Notes: generated by a model from the sequence alone, not told the origin. DNA of 64,000 nt from Dipteris shenzhenensis (GCA_047967505.1 CM106539.1); one strand, 5' to 3'; shown: positions 9,996-22,130, counted from the first letter of the stretch. Numbers and translations: made by a program.

Positions 9996-10917
9996 ATGAT
10001 GGGGGTGTCTCCGACCCCGCCACTCATTGAAAAGGTAACAGCTAGTCCTCAACAGCTTGAATCTATGCTTTCCCCTGACCTCACTCCAAGTGAGAAAGAT
10101 GAGTTCCTAGTAATATTCAAAGATTTCCCTGACCTCTTCGCAACTAGCTACCACCACCTTCGCCATGTGACTACCATACAACACAAGATAGAGCTGAAGC
10201 CTGATGATAAGCCAGTGGCTCAGAAGTATCGAAGGTTAGGGCCCCTATAGACCGACGCTTTGCGCTCAGAGTTGTGAAAGCTTGTAGAAGCTAGGTTTAT
10301 TGTTCTAGTCCACAATACTGAATGGGTAAAAAAAAACCAACAAGTGGTGGGTCTGCATTGACTATAAAAAAACTCAATGCAGCCACCAAGAGGGACCATC
10401 ATCCTCTTCCCTTTCAAGACCTCATTTTCAGAAGGTAAGTGGTCATGAGATGTATACTTTTTGTGATGGTTACTTCGGGTTTTATCAAATCAAAATTGCT
10501 AAGGAGGATGTGCTCAAAACCACATTTGCCACACCCTGGGGGACGTTTGCATTCAAAGTAATGCCATTTGGCCTCACCAATGCTCCTGCTACCTTTCAAA
10601 GATTTATGCAGATGGTGTTTGCTCCTTATTTGGGGGTTTTCTTGGAGGTGTTTTTAGATGATTTTTGTATATTCTCGACACATAAGGAGCACATCATGAA
10701 GGTTAGGTTGGCCTTCCAAAGGGTCAATGATGTAAATGGCAGTCTCAAGCCTGATAAATGCACCATTGGGGCCACTCAAGGGAGGTTACTGGGGCATATT
10801 GTCTCATCCGAGGGCATCAAGCCTGACCCCGAGAAGGTAGAAGCTCTCCTCACCAACAACAAAATGTCAGGTACGCTCATTTATCAATCTAGCAGGATAC
10901 TATCACCCCTTCATTGA
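9996..10917 (+). pseudogene. Ty3/gypsy reverse transcriptase
   Basis: The fingers region (HKIELKPDDKPVAQKYRR) is followed by several stops and a frameshift at an A run (10328-10440). The palm is open from 10450: CDGYFGFYQIKI (motif A), MPFGLTNAPATFQRFMQ (motif B) and FLDDFCIFS (motif C, Asp pair at 10657-10662). A thumb-like GRLLGHIVSSEGI follows. The catalytic Asp residues remain but the ORF is broken, so it is inactive. Confidence 0.88.
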
Positions 10918-10945
10918 TGATCAATATGCTTCTTTGATGTGACCC

Positions 10946-11413
10946 ATGACTATGCTATTAAAAGATGGGGTTGATTTCTCTTGGGATGAGGATTGTGATC
11001 ATGGGTTTGTACAAATCAAGAGTGCTCTGGCTTCAGAACCCATTCTACACAATCTTGATTGGTCAAAGATTTTCTATATCAATCCTGGGTTTGGTGAGCA
11101 CACTCTGGCAGGTATTCTTCTGCAGTAAGGGGAGGATCGGTTCATGTATCCCATCCGATTTGCTTCTCGACAATTGCTCGAAACTGAATGATGCTACTCT
11201 GAAGCTGACAAGCATGCCTTGTCTTTGGTGTTCTGCATTGAGAAATTTAAGCATTATGTGGCTGGAAAGTCCTTCATTATAATCTCTAGCAATGGTCTTG
11301 CAAAGCAGGTTCTTCAATCACCAAATCCCATGGGCCGGTTGGCCAAATGGTTGGCAGTTCTACAAGAATATGATTTTTCTTTCAAAATTGTAAAGGGGGT
11401 TGTTCCAACTTGA
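10946..11413 (+). pseudogene. Ty3/gypsy RNase H
   Basis: The RT-linked RNase H follows RT after a short scrambled stretch: FSWDEDCDHGFVQIKSAL and EPILHNLDW, then LAGILLQ with a stop at about 11126. A different frame continues with SLVFCIEKFKHYVAGKSF and QEYDFSFKIVKG. It removes RNA from the RNA:DNA hybrid in a live element. At least one stop and frame changes are present. Confidence 0.78.
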
Positions 11414-11438
11414 AGAATGCTTTGATTGATTTAGAGGA

Positions 11439-13217
11439 GTGCCTCGATGTAACCCTTGTAGTAGCATAGAAGTTGGGAATCCATGGTATAGTGCTATCTA
11501 TAGATTTCTGACCACTTTCTCCTTTCCTCCAGAAAGTACTAGCTATGAGAGAAAGAAGATCCGTAGAGATAGTAGGTGCTACACTCTCTTTGATGGGATG
11601 TACTGTCAAGGCATGGATGGGGTACTAAGATGGGCCATTGATGTAGATGTACCTAAGGTATTGAAGCATTGTCATGATGGATTTTGTGGAGACCACTATG
11701 CCAGTGACTATACAGCTAAGAAGACTTTACATGCTGGGTACTATTGGCCGACCTTGTTCAAAGATGTCACTATGTATTGTAAAACTTGTGAACCATGCCA
11801 ATTCTTTGGTAGGAAGGATTTGCGTCCTGGGCAACATCACCTAGTGATGTCCATCCATCCATTTCAAAAGTGGGGAATAGATTTTGTTGGGCCCCTACCC
11901 ATGACTACCTGCAAAAAGAAGTATCTACTGGTAGCCACTCAGTATGTCACTAAGTGGGCTGAAGCTATCACCCTCCCCACTGCAAATGGTAAGGCAGTTT
12001 CAAATTTCATATTTGAATGTATCTAGACAAGGTTTGGGACACCCATGGAAATAGTATCTGACCATGGGAGTCCATTCTTAAATGAAGCAGTGGAGTTGCT
12101 CATGGATCGCATGGGTATTGATCACCGCGCTTCTAGCATCTATCATCTAGCTAAGAAGACTTTACATGCTGGGTACTATTGGCTGACCTTGTTCAAAGAT
12201 GTCACTATGTATTGCAAAACTTGTGAACCATGCCAATTCTTTGGCAGGAAGGATTTGCGTCCTGGGCAACATCACCCAGTGATGTCCATCCATCCATTTC
12301 AAAAGTGGGGAATAGATTTTGTTGGGCCCCTACCCATGACTACCTGCAAAAAGAAATATCTGCTGGTAGCCACTCAGTATGTCACTAAGTGGGCTAAAGC
12401 TATCACCCTCCCCACTGCAAATGGTAAGGCAGTTTCAAATTTCATATTTGAATGTATCTACACAAGGTTTGGGACACCCATGGAAATAGTATCTGACCAT
12501 GGGAGTCCATTCTTAAATGAAGCAGTGGAGTTGCTCATGGATTGCATGGGTATTGATCACTGCGCTTCTAGCATCTATCATCCAGCATCCATGGGACAAA
12601 CGGAGCAAACCAATGGCCTCCTTTGTAAAACCATGGAGAAAATGGCCATAGGGAACAGGAGCCAGTGGGATCAAAAGGTCACCGAAGCCATGTGGGCTTA
12701 CATCACTCGTAAAACGTCTACAAGTCACACTCCTTTTGAGTTGGTGTACGGTATTGAGGTAGTTTTACCAATAGAGATAGAAATTATGGCCTTGATATTG
12801 GCATGAGAACAAAGGATGACAGAAGATGAACATGTAAAGGTTAGGTTGGTACAACTTGAGAAGCTAGATGAAACCCGATGCCTTGCACTCCATCAAATAG
12901 AGATCCAAAAGAACCGACAAAAGGCCCACATGGATGCTAAGATTCACAAGAAATGGGAAAGACACTTTGCTAAGCACGATGTGGCATGCTTTGATAATAG
13001 ATTGGACCACCAGATGGATAAAAAGTTCCTTCCACTCTGGACCAGTCCATACAAAGTCATCAAGGAACATAGCAATGGGTCTGTACAAGTACAGGAGCTG
13101 CATGAGCCATATGGCAAGAAGGTGATCAACAAGCGTTATCTCAAGCCCTTCTTTGTTCATGACGGTCCCAGGCATGGAAATGCTGTGCATTCCCTGCCTG
13201 GGGGGGAACTGTTATGA
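11439..13217 (+). pseudogene. Ty3/gypsy integrase with internal in-frame duplication
   Basis: The N-terminal zinc-binding part (HCHDGFCGDHYA, YCKTCEPCQ) leads to the catalytic core. The stretch from AKKTLHAGYYW to SSIYH is present twice (435-bp units). The first unit ends its ORF with TAG at 12024-12026; the second is open and holds D (12315-12317), D (12495-12497) and E (12603-12605) of the DDE triad. The C-terminal domain runs from 12816 to about 13165 (HKKWERHFAKHD, PYKVI). A TGA at about 12804 separates core and tail. Confidence 0.88.
11715..12584 (+). repeat. 435-bp tandem duplication inside integrase
   Basis: Unit 1 (11715-12149) and unit 2 (12150-12584) are exactly 435 bp (145 codons) apart and differ at 10 sites by eye (about 2.3%); nine are transitions and three lie at CpG. 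A shared AGC at both breakpoints gives 3-bp microhomology. The frame is preserved through the junction. Confidence 0.95.
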
Positions 13218-14160
13218 ATAAATTTGACCAAGGTAAAAGGCATAAATATATGTGTGTGCTTGTATGTGTGGCAATAGTATAATAAAATATGGTGTGCATA
13301 GGGCCTAGGGTTGAGGTGGCAGGGCATGACCATGTGCCACCCTTCCACGTAAGAGGACTCATAAGGTGTGTTGTACATAATCCATGGTAGTTATATTATA
13401 AAATGGTAAGGTGGCACGGTTCCTCCATGTGCCACCCCTCCACCTAGGCGGCCCCATGCCTGCATTTAGTGAGACATGGCCCAAGGACCATGGGAGAAGT
13501 AATATAAAATAGGTGGAGATGGATATTATATTGGATTATTCCCTCCATGTAGGATAGGCCCATGTGGGGGGGGTGTAGATAGTCAAAGAATGCAAGTTAA
13601 ATAGTGGGGAAAGTAGGATGAGGTGGCAAGACTTCTTGTGCCAACCCTCCACTTGTCCTCCTAGATGTTTGAACGAATTATAAAATTGGGAGGAGACCAA
13701 GAGAGTATCTTAGACTTGGTATATGGGGTTTGATTTATGTGGAAAAATGAGGCAAAGGGTTGTCGCACACAATTGAGCATGTGTACCCACCTAGCCCACA
13801 TGGGAGACTCTTCCACACACACCATGCATGTGGGAGGATGCATTTATTGGGAGAGACCCCCTCTCTTGGCTATAAAAGGAGGGGGCTATTCCTTGATAAT
13901 ACACGCTCATTCTTGTAAAGCCACCTAGCTAGTACTTTGATTTCCCCCATCCTTCCTTTCAAATAAAGCATGACTCTCTTCCCTTGATGTCTCCATCTCT
14001 ACATTCCACCTCCCATCATGTACATGCTCCTCTTCCCCCTCTTCCTTCCCCCTTGTGCCATAGTCCCCCTCTTCATTCCCACCCCACGTTCCCTTTTCCT
14101 CCATGGCCCTCGAGTGTCACCATGCCTAGCGCCTAGCCTCATGCCTTGATTTCTTTTCTA
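13210..14160 (+). repeat. 3' LTR of the Ty3/gypsy element (right end approximate)
   Basis: A G-rich polypurine tract (13200-13209) directly precedes TGTTATGAATAAA at 13210. The LTR contains three copies of an (A)GGTGGCA...GTGCCA(A/C)CC(C/T)(T/C)CCAC phrase starting near 13314, 13409 and 13621, a TATAAAAGG box at 13871-13879 and an AATAAAG signal near 13962. The right end is placed where the palindromic satellite starts; no second LTR was found upstream of gag, so this element is 5'-truncated. Confidence 0.65.
13871..13880 (+). promoter_or_regulatory. TATA box of gypsy LTR
   Basis: TATAAAAGGA lies about 660 bp into the LTR in otherwise mixed-composition DNA, a usual place for the Pol II promoter of a plant LTR. 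No transcript evidence is available. Confidence 0.5.
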
Positions 14161-14162
14161 GT

Positions 14163-15010
14163 TAATAGTGCCAATCTCAATATAATCATATGGTGTTGTG
14201 GACAATGGCACTAGTGCCATTCTCTAACCATCATCTGTGACAATTTGACATACATGGAATCATTTGAATTCTATATGAGTTGAAGTTTGGAAAGTGGCAC
14301 TGGTGCCATTATCCACAAACTCATGTGAATATTTGAAGAATGGCACCGATGTCATTCATACATGGAGAATGGAGAATGGCACTAGTGCCATTCTCCTCAA
14401 TCCTTGTGATTAAGGGCACAAGTGCCAGTCTTAATATTATAATCATATGGTGTGGTGGAAAATGTCACCAGTGCCATTCTCCAATCATCATCTATGAAAA
14501 CATCAATTGACATCTAGGGAATGGGACCAAAACCATCATGTGCAATCCACAAGATTAATCACTATATGGCTAAAGTTTTGACCATCTAGCTTGATTTTTA
14601 GACCTTTTTAGACCTTTGAGATCATTGGCAACATATGACTATTTGCAAATCACAAATCACAAGATCATTGGCACTGGTTTCATGATCCACATAATCATAT
14701 GATATTGTGGACAATGGTACCAATTTCTTTCTCCAACCATGATCTGTAACAACCTTGACATCTGGAGGATGGCACCAATGCCATATTGTGCACCAAATCC
14801 ATATTGTGCAATGCCATATTGGTGCCATATTATGCACGGCACCAATGCCATTCGACACACTCACATAGGTATTGGAATCAATGCCATTCTCTAAAAGCTC
14901 ATATGATGGCACTAGTGCCATTGTCCGCAAACTTACTATTCATTTGTTCAATGGCATTGGTGGCACTCTTCACAACATCATATAATTGTTGGAGGATGGC
15001 TATAATACCA
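14163..15010. repeat. Palindromic repeat family, segment 1
   Basis: Degenerate copies of a palindrome with core AATGGCACTAGTGCCATT alternate with 17-25-bp AT-rich spacers such as CAATATCATATGAT. Near-perfect cores are near 14206, 14296, 14377 and 14913. Orientation markers match segment 2 (plus orientation). ORFs beginning MALVPF on both strands come only from the repeat. Confidence 0.9.
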
Positions 15011-15266
15011 TCCTTCATCATAACCATCTTAACTTTGATAATGTGTTTATTTGGTTTTAGTATGGATGTAGTTTTTCATAATGCATATATAAAGTTGCAT
15101 CACCTAGGTTCTTTTGTTAATAGAAGTTTGCAATGTGGTTATAATATTTCCTACTACATTTATGATTTTCTATAATTGTACATTTCATTGTTGTTCTATC
15201 TATTTGGATTGTTCATTTTTGTAATGTATTTTCCCTTGGTTATTTTGTTAACAGAAGATTGCAATA
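15011..15266. other. Non-coding leader with two related acceptor-like motifs
   Basis: A T-rich stretch contains TTTTGTTAATAGAAG (about 15112) and TTTTGTTAACAGAAG (about 15243), about 130 bp apart, each followed by (A/T)TTGCAAT. Both look like plant 3' splice acceptors; the second lies just before the ATG at 15267. Confidence 0.4.
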
Positions 15267-15960
15267 ATGGCTAGCAAGGGGAATAGAAAGGTTCGAGAGG
15301 TGTCAGTTTATGATGGAGTTAGTTCTGGAAGAGGATGGTATTTAGACATATACAATAACAAACTCCAAAGACTCCATAAAGCACATTGTTTTGTGAACAT
15401 CCAAGGAACGACTTTTGAAGATGTTGGACAAGTTAACGAGATTGAAGATGCCAAATTTGAGAAAAATAATGTTCCTTGTCTCAAAATTCAGACATTTGGT
15501 GGCAATGTGTATCAATTGGGTCCTGCTTGTTTTGATCATGCGAGGATGAATGCTACTAGAGAGGATACGATGATAACTAGGGGTTGAAATATTCAGCCAT
15601 AAAATTATACCAACCAACAAATATTATAAGGCTTTGATTTGGTAACAAAATGGATAAAGCAAGATAATAATAAGAAGAGAAAAGTTTCAAAAAGAACCAA
15701 GAAAAATGATGTTGAGGGATCAAGCTCTCAAGTGTCTCACAACGTAGTGCAAGAGAAGGCTAAAGGGACCGTTGAGGAGGAAACAACAGGTAAGAAGAAA
15801 ATAAGGTCAGATGGAACAACAAACATTGGGGATAAAGAGACAGCTTTGGGAGGAGAATGGGGAGGTGCCGAAACAGGAAGTGGAGGTGATGAAACGAGGA
15901 GTGGTGGGACACAAATCAGGGGAGATGGTGAGAAGTCAACTGGAACAACCATTGGCACTA
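15267..15960 (+). pseudogene. Unrecognised gene fragment embedded in the palindromic repeat
   Basis: A 106-codon ORF (15267-15587; MASKGNRKVREVSVYDG...) shows ordinary coding texture, unlike its flanks. After a stop it is followed by a 15639-15950 frame rich in Lys/Arg and then Gly/Glu/Thr (KKRKVSKRTKK resembles a nuclear localisation signal). The second frame runs directly into repeat units near 15948. I recognise no family. It may be a captured host gene piece or a transposon accessory protein. Confidence 0.4.
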
Positions 15961-18900
15961 GTACCATTCTATGGTCATCATGTGTTAGGTTCCTATACAT
16001 ATTAGTTGGGAAGACTCTAATATGATAATCGTGAGATCATGTTTTGTGTTCCACTGGTAGGATGATCAACATTCACAATATCATATGGTAATTTGGAAAA
16101 TGACACTAGTACCATTATCCTACCATCATGAGTTAGAACCATTATCACCAAAAGATCAAATGTAGTTTTAGAGAATGGCACTGATGCCATTGTCCACAAC
16201 ATTATATGAATATTTGAGGAATGGCACCGGTTCCATTTAGCACACGAAGAATGGAGAAAGGCATTGGTTCCATCCTCCACAAGCCATGTGATGAATGGCA
16301 CTGGTGCCATTCTTCAAGTAAGCATAAAGTGTTGTGGACAATGGCACTAGTACCTTTCTATAGGCATCATGTGTTAGGTTCCTATACATATTAATTAGGA
16401 ATGGACCTTCTGCCACTCTCAGCAATCCATGTGATGAATGGCACTAGTGTGATTCTCCATAAGGTCATGTAGGATGGCACCACCAGCAATCTCCACAAGC
16501 TCTCGTGGAGTATGGCACCGGTGCCATTCTCCACAAACTCCCATTGAGATTGGTATTAGTTCTCATATGAATTTGAGGACAATGGCACTTGTGCCATTCT
16601 CCAAATGCCATTCTCCAAAACATCTTGTGGTTACTTGGAGCATGGCATCAATACAAAATGGCATTGGTGCCATCCTCCATAGTCCATGTGGTGAATGTCA
16701 CTGGTGCCATTCTTCCAAAAATCAGATGGTGTCGTGGGCAATGGTACCAGTGCAATTGACCAAATAATTATATGATTTGGTTGAGTATGACATCAGTGCC
16801 ATTCATCACATGGAGAACAGATAATAGCACTGGTGACATTCTTTGAATAATCATATGGTATTAAGGAGAATGGCATCGGCTCCATTCTCCAACCATCATG
16901 TGTTGTGGAGAACGGAATCAGTGCCATTGTCCATAATATCATATGAGTTTTTGGACAATGGCACCAGTGCCATTCTCCAACCATCATGTGTTATGTTCCA
17001 CTGGCATTATAATGGACATTTTAGACATCTTATGATTATTTGGAAAATGACACTAGTACCATTATCCTAACATCATGAGTTAGAACCATCATCACCAAAA
17101 GATCAGATGTAGTTTTAGAGAAGGGCTTTCGTGCCATTGTCCACAACACTATATGAATAGTTGGGGAATGGCACCAATTCCATTCATCACATGGAGAATG
17201 GATAATGGCATTGGCTCCATCCTCCACAATCCATGTGATGAATGGCACTAGTGCCATTGTCCAAAAAATCATAAAGTGTTGTGGACAATGGCACTAGTAC
17301 CATTCTATAGTCATCATGTGTTAGGTTCCTATACATTTTATTTGAGAAGACTCTAATGTGATAACCCTGACATCATGTTTTGTCTTCCATTGGTAGGATA
17401 ACATTGACATCTAGAGAATGGAACTTGTGCTATTCTCAGTAATCCATGTGATGAATGGCACTACTGTCATTCTCCATAAGGTCATGTAGGATAGCACCAC
17501 TAGCAATCCCCACAAGCTCTCATGCAGTATGGCACCGGTGCCATTCTCCACAAACTCCCATTGAGATTGGCATTAGTTCTCATATGAATTTGAGGAGAAT
17601 GGAATTGGTGCCATTCTCCAAAACATCATGTGGTTACTTGGAGAATAGCATCAATGCCATTCATCACATGGAGAATGGAGAATGGCATTGGTGCCATCCT
17701 CCACAGTCCATGTGATGAATGTCACTGGTGCCATTCTCCAAAAAATCAGATGGTGTTGTGGGCAATGGTACAAGTGCAATTGACCAAATAATCATATGAT
17801 GTGGCTGAGAATGACATCAGTGCCATTCATCACATGGAGAATAGAGAATAGCACTGGTGACATTCTCCAAATAATCGTATGCTATTGTGGAGAATGGTAC
17901 CAGTGCCATTATCCAACCATCATGTGTTGTGGAGAATGGAATCAGTTCCATTGTCCACAATATCATATGATTTTTTGGAAAATGGCACCAGTGCCATTCT
18001 CCAACCATCATTTGTTATGTTCCACTGGGATGATAATGGACATTCTTCACAATAGCAGATGATTATTTGGAAAATAAGACTAGAACCATTATCCTACCAT
18101 TATGAGTTAGAGCAATTATCACCAAAAGATCACATGTAGTTTTAGAGAATGGCACTGGTGCCATTGTCCACAACACTATATGAATATTTGGGGAATGGCA
18201 CCAGTGCCATCGATCACATGGAGAATGGAGAATGGCATTGGTTCCATCCTCTGGTTCCATTCTCCAAATAATCATAAAGAGTTATGGACAATGGCACTAG
18301 TACCATTCTATAGTCATCATGTGTTAGGTTCTTATACATATTAGTGGGGAGGACTCTAATGTGATAACATTATCTGGAGAATGGAGCTTGTGCGATTCTT
18401 GGCAATCTTGGTGATAGCATTAGTGTCATTCTCCACAAGGTCATGTAGGATGGCACCACTTACAATCTCCACTTGCTCTCATGGAGAATGGCACCGGTGC
18501 CATTCTCCATAAACATTGAGATTGGCATTAGTCCACAAATGAATTTGAGGAGGTGCCATTCTCCAAAACATCATGTGGTTACTTTGAGAATGGCACTCGT
18601 GCCATTCATCACATGGAGAATGGAGAATGGCATTGGTGCCATCCTCCATAATTCATGTGATGATAGTCACTACTGCCATTCTGCAAATAATCAGATGGTG
18701 TTGTGGGAAATGGTAACAATTCCATTGATCAAATTATCATATGATGTGATTGAGAATGGCATCAGTGCCATTCATCACATGGAGAATAGGGAATAGCACT
18801 AGTGACATTCTCCAAATAGTTCATATGATGTTTTGGAGAATGGCACCAGTGCCATTCTCGAACCATCATGTGTTGTGGAGAATGGTACTACTAACATTCT

Positions 18901-19520
18901 CCAACCATTATGTGTTAGGTTCTTCTCAAATTTCCTATGAGAAAACTCTCATGTGTCAATCTTGGCAGTTGGAGAATGGCACTAGTGCCATCGTCTAAAA
19001 TCCATGGTTGAATGGGCCTGGTGCCATTCTCGACAACATCATGGAGGATGGCACCAATTACACTATCCACAAAATCTCATGCATGATTCTCCACATACTC
19101 TCATGGAGTATGCCACTAATTCCATTCTTCACAAACTTCCATTGAGATTGGCATTATGGTCAGATGAATTTGCAGAGAATGGCACTGGTGCCATTCTCCA
19201 AAACATCATTTGGTTACTTGGGGAATGGAACCACTCCCATTAATCAAATGGAGAATGGAGAACGGCATTGGTTCCATCCTCCCCAATCCATGTGATGAAT
19301 GGAACTGGTGCCATTCTCCAAATAATCAAATGGTGTTGTGTACAATGGCACCAATACCATTTTATAGTCATCATTTATTAGGTTCCTATACATATTATTT
19401 GGGAAGACTCTAATACTATAACCTTGACATCATGTGTTATGTTCCACTAGCAGGATAATGAACATTCTACACAACATCATATGATTATTTAGAAAATGAA
19501 ACTAGTACCATTATCCTACC
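15948..19520 (+). repeat. Palindromic repeat family, segment 2, with ~1-kb higher-order period
   Basis: Dozens of degenerate hairpin units form higher-order repeats. The marker CATTGAGATTGG occurs at 16542, 17559, 18514 and 19140, and CATGTGTTAGGTTC-type markers at 15979, 16368, 17315, 18318 and 19372, giving a period of about 0.95-1.05 kb with shortened first and last units. Near-perfect palindromic cores occur near 16307, 16514, 16963, 17243, 17531, 17986, 18150, 18196, 18490, 18842, 18976 and 19181. All markers here have the same orientation. No true ORF is present. Confidence 0.92.
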
Positions 19521-19577
19521 ATTTTGTAGTCGGTTTATGTAGGCCTTAGCAATGTGTTTCGTGATATAGCAACCTTT

Positions 19578-20369
19578 TTACCCTAGGTCTATAGCCAATT
19601 GAGAAACTTGCATAGCATTCATGCTGGAGAATTGTAGAGCATTCCTTAAAAGTCTTATTTGGGATGCATTGAGTTCAGGCACCTGGCCATCACCAATATG
19701 GGTTTCCCTAGGGTGTACACCCTTTGGTTCTGTATTAGCACCTATAGCCCTCTCTCTTAGTTGGTCTGCAAGAGGAAGATTTCTTGTTTTATTTTCCATT
19801 CTTGACCATGCATGCTTTTCCTCCCTCCATTCATCAATGACTTTTTGGACGAGGTTGAAATCCCTATGCCCCTCCATCATAGGTAATTGTCCATACCGAT
19901 TTGTCTCGATCATGCTGCACACATCATTAGCTTCATTGAGTTGTAGCAAATAAGTCATCAACTCTCCCAGTATAATATTATCATCCTTGTGATCTTGTAC
20001 ATCAAACGTAGAAGGAAATATGCAATTTGATGGAGGACTGACGTAAGCCTTGTATGGGGAGTCATCAACAAGGATTGTCCTAGCATCCTTGCTGAGACCA
20101 TATAACAAAGAAAGGGAGGCTCTTATTTGCATAATTTTGCAGCTTTCCTACCATATCAAGTATGTTATGCTGAGGTTATGCTCCATCATAGTTGACTAGA
20201 TACCTACATTAAATCTATGTAGCAAGATTTTTAGGAATTCTATGCACCCAGGACGAACAACCATATAACTATTTTTTTCGTGCATAATAGATGGATGTAT
20301 TGGTGACTTGAATAGGAAGCTACTCAATAGCAAGCCATTCAGGTCTAATATGATTTTTATTTGTGGCAT
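19578..20369 (-). pseudogene. FCP1/NIF-like HAD phosphatase fragment (two in-frame stops)
   Basis: Read on the minus strand from an ATG at 20369, one frame shows HAD motif I as LDLNGLL, then MVVRPGCIEFLKILLHRFNV, GI-stop-STMMEHNL (TAG where relatives have Trp), a second TAG, then TILVDDSPYKA and NCIFPSTFD, ending in a charged tail at 19578. This order matches plant FCP1/NLI-interacting-factor-like phosphatase domains; the middle of the domain is shortened. DLN in place of DxD is usual in this plant branch, so phosphatase activity of the parent is uncertain. It sits between oppositely oriented arms of the palindromic repeat, suggesting capture. Confidence 0.72.
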
Positions 20370-20779
20370 ATCAAAGAAAATGTATGTGGATGTAGATCAA
20401 AATTCTCCTTGAAGTTGTTGGCTTCTGACTCATCCAAATTGTAAGGAGCTACATTTTCATACATGTTTGCAACAACAATACGATGATCTAGTCTTGTCCC
20501 CAATGTGAGTCACTATGTTCATCCGTGTTCTCTTCTAAAAGTATAGGATTAATGATATTCCTTGCAATTGTCTCCATTTTTGGTGTTATGTTTTCTTCTA
20601 TACCTCCTGTATCCATCGCATCATTGATTATCCCCATTTTGGGTGGTATGTTCTCCTCTACATTTGATGTCTCCACATCCTTCCATGCATCATTGGTCCC
20701 TATGAAAGTTGAGGATAATATAAATATTTTCATTCTTGAGAGTGTATTCAACAATGTCGAAGCACAAAAGCATACGAAA
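20370..20779 (-). pseudogene. Upstream coding remnant of the HAD-like gene
   Basis: Two minus-strand frames look coding. One (about 20760-20488) contains an imperfect 22-23-residue repeat, EENIPPKMGIINDAMDTGG and EENITPKMETIARNI. The other (about 20490-20370) reads THRIVV-like sequence through NMYENVAPYNLDESEANNF into the HAD frame after a frame change. It is probably the N-terminal part of the same captured gene, but I cannot show it belongs to the family. Confidence 0.4.
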
Positions 20780-22130
20780 CCAATCTCAATGGGAGTTTGT
20801 GGAGAATGGCACCGATGCCATAATCCATGAGAGCAACTGAAGATTGGAAGTGGTGCCATCCTACATCACCTTGTGGAGAATGACACCAGTGCCATTCATC
20901 ACATGGGATTGCCAATAATGGCACAAGTTCCATCCTCCAGATGTCAAGGAAATCACATTAGAGTCCTCCCAACTAATATGTATAAGAACCTAACACATGA
21001 TAACTATAGAATGGTACCAGTGCCATTCTCCATAACTCTTTATAATTATTTGGAGAATGGAACCAGTGCCATTCGTCACATGTATTGTGGAGGATGGAAC
21101 CAATGCCATTCTCCATTCTCCATGTGATCAATGGCACTCGTGCCATTCCCCAAATATTTATATATTGTTGTGTAGAATGGCACTAGTGCCATTCTCTAAA
21201 ACTACTCTTGATCTTTTGGTGATAATGGTTCTAACTCGTGATGGTAGGATAATGGTGCTAGTCTCATTTTCCAAATAATCATCTGATGTTGTGTAGAATG
21301 TCCATTAGCATGCTAGTGGAACATAACAAATGATGGTTGAAGAATGGCACTGGTGCCATTGTCCAAAAAATCATATGATATTATGGACAATGGCACTAAT
21401 TCCATTCTCCACAACACATGATGGTTGAAGAAAGGCATCAGTGCCATTCTCCACAACAGCATATGATTATTCAAAGAATGACACCCATGCTATTATTTGT
21501 TCTCCATGTGATGAATGGCACTGATGTCATTCTCAACCACATCATATGATTATTTGGTCAATTGGATTGGTACCATTGCCCACAACACCATCTAATTTTT
21601 TGGAGAATGGCACCAGTGACATTCAACACATGGATTGTGGAGGATGGCACCAATGCCATTCTCCATTCTCCATGAGATGAATGGCACTAATGCCATTCTC
21701 CAAGTAACCACATGATGTTTGGGCGAGTGCCATTCTCCTCAAATTCATATGAGAACTAATACCAATATCAATGGGAGTTTGTGGAGAATGGCACCGGTGC
21801 CATACTCCATGAGAGCTTGTGGGCATTTCCAGTGGTGCCATCCTACATGACCTTGTGGAGAATGACAATAGTGCCATTCATCACATGGATTTCTGAGAAT
21901 AGCACAAGTTCCATTCTCCAGATGTCAAAGTTATCCTACCAGGGTTATCACATTAGACTCTTCTCAAATAATATGAATAGGAACCCAACACATTATGACT
22001 ATAGAATGGTACTAGTGCCGTTGTCCACAACACTATATGATTTTTTGGAGAATGGCACCAGTGCCATTCATCACATGGATTGTGGAGGATGGAGCCAATG
22101 CCATTATCCATTCTCCATGTGATGAGAATG
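20780..22130 (-). repeat. Palindromic repeat family, segment 3, inverted arm
   Basis: The same units occur with markers reversed: CCAATCTCAATG-type at 20780-20791 and 21762-21773 (982 bp apart) and CCTAACACATG/CCCAACACATT-type at about 20989 and 21984. Orientation is therefore opposite to segment 2 and the period is the same. Near-perfect cores occur near 21179, 21347, 21790 and 22055. Confidence 0.9.

Noticed and set aside
15948-19520. Regular palindromic repeats with spacers, superficially like a CRISPR array
   Set aside because: Repeats are degenerate, spacers are themselves related, the context is plant nuclear DNA and no cas genes are present.
14622-22122. Many ORFs on both strands beginning MALVPFS or similar, looking like a protein family
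   Set aside because: They arise because the palindromic repeat reads similarly on both strands. Coding texture is absent and the ORFs track repeat units.
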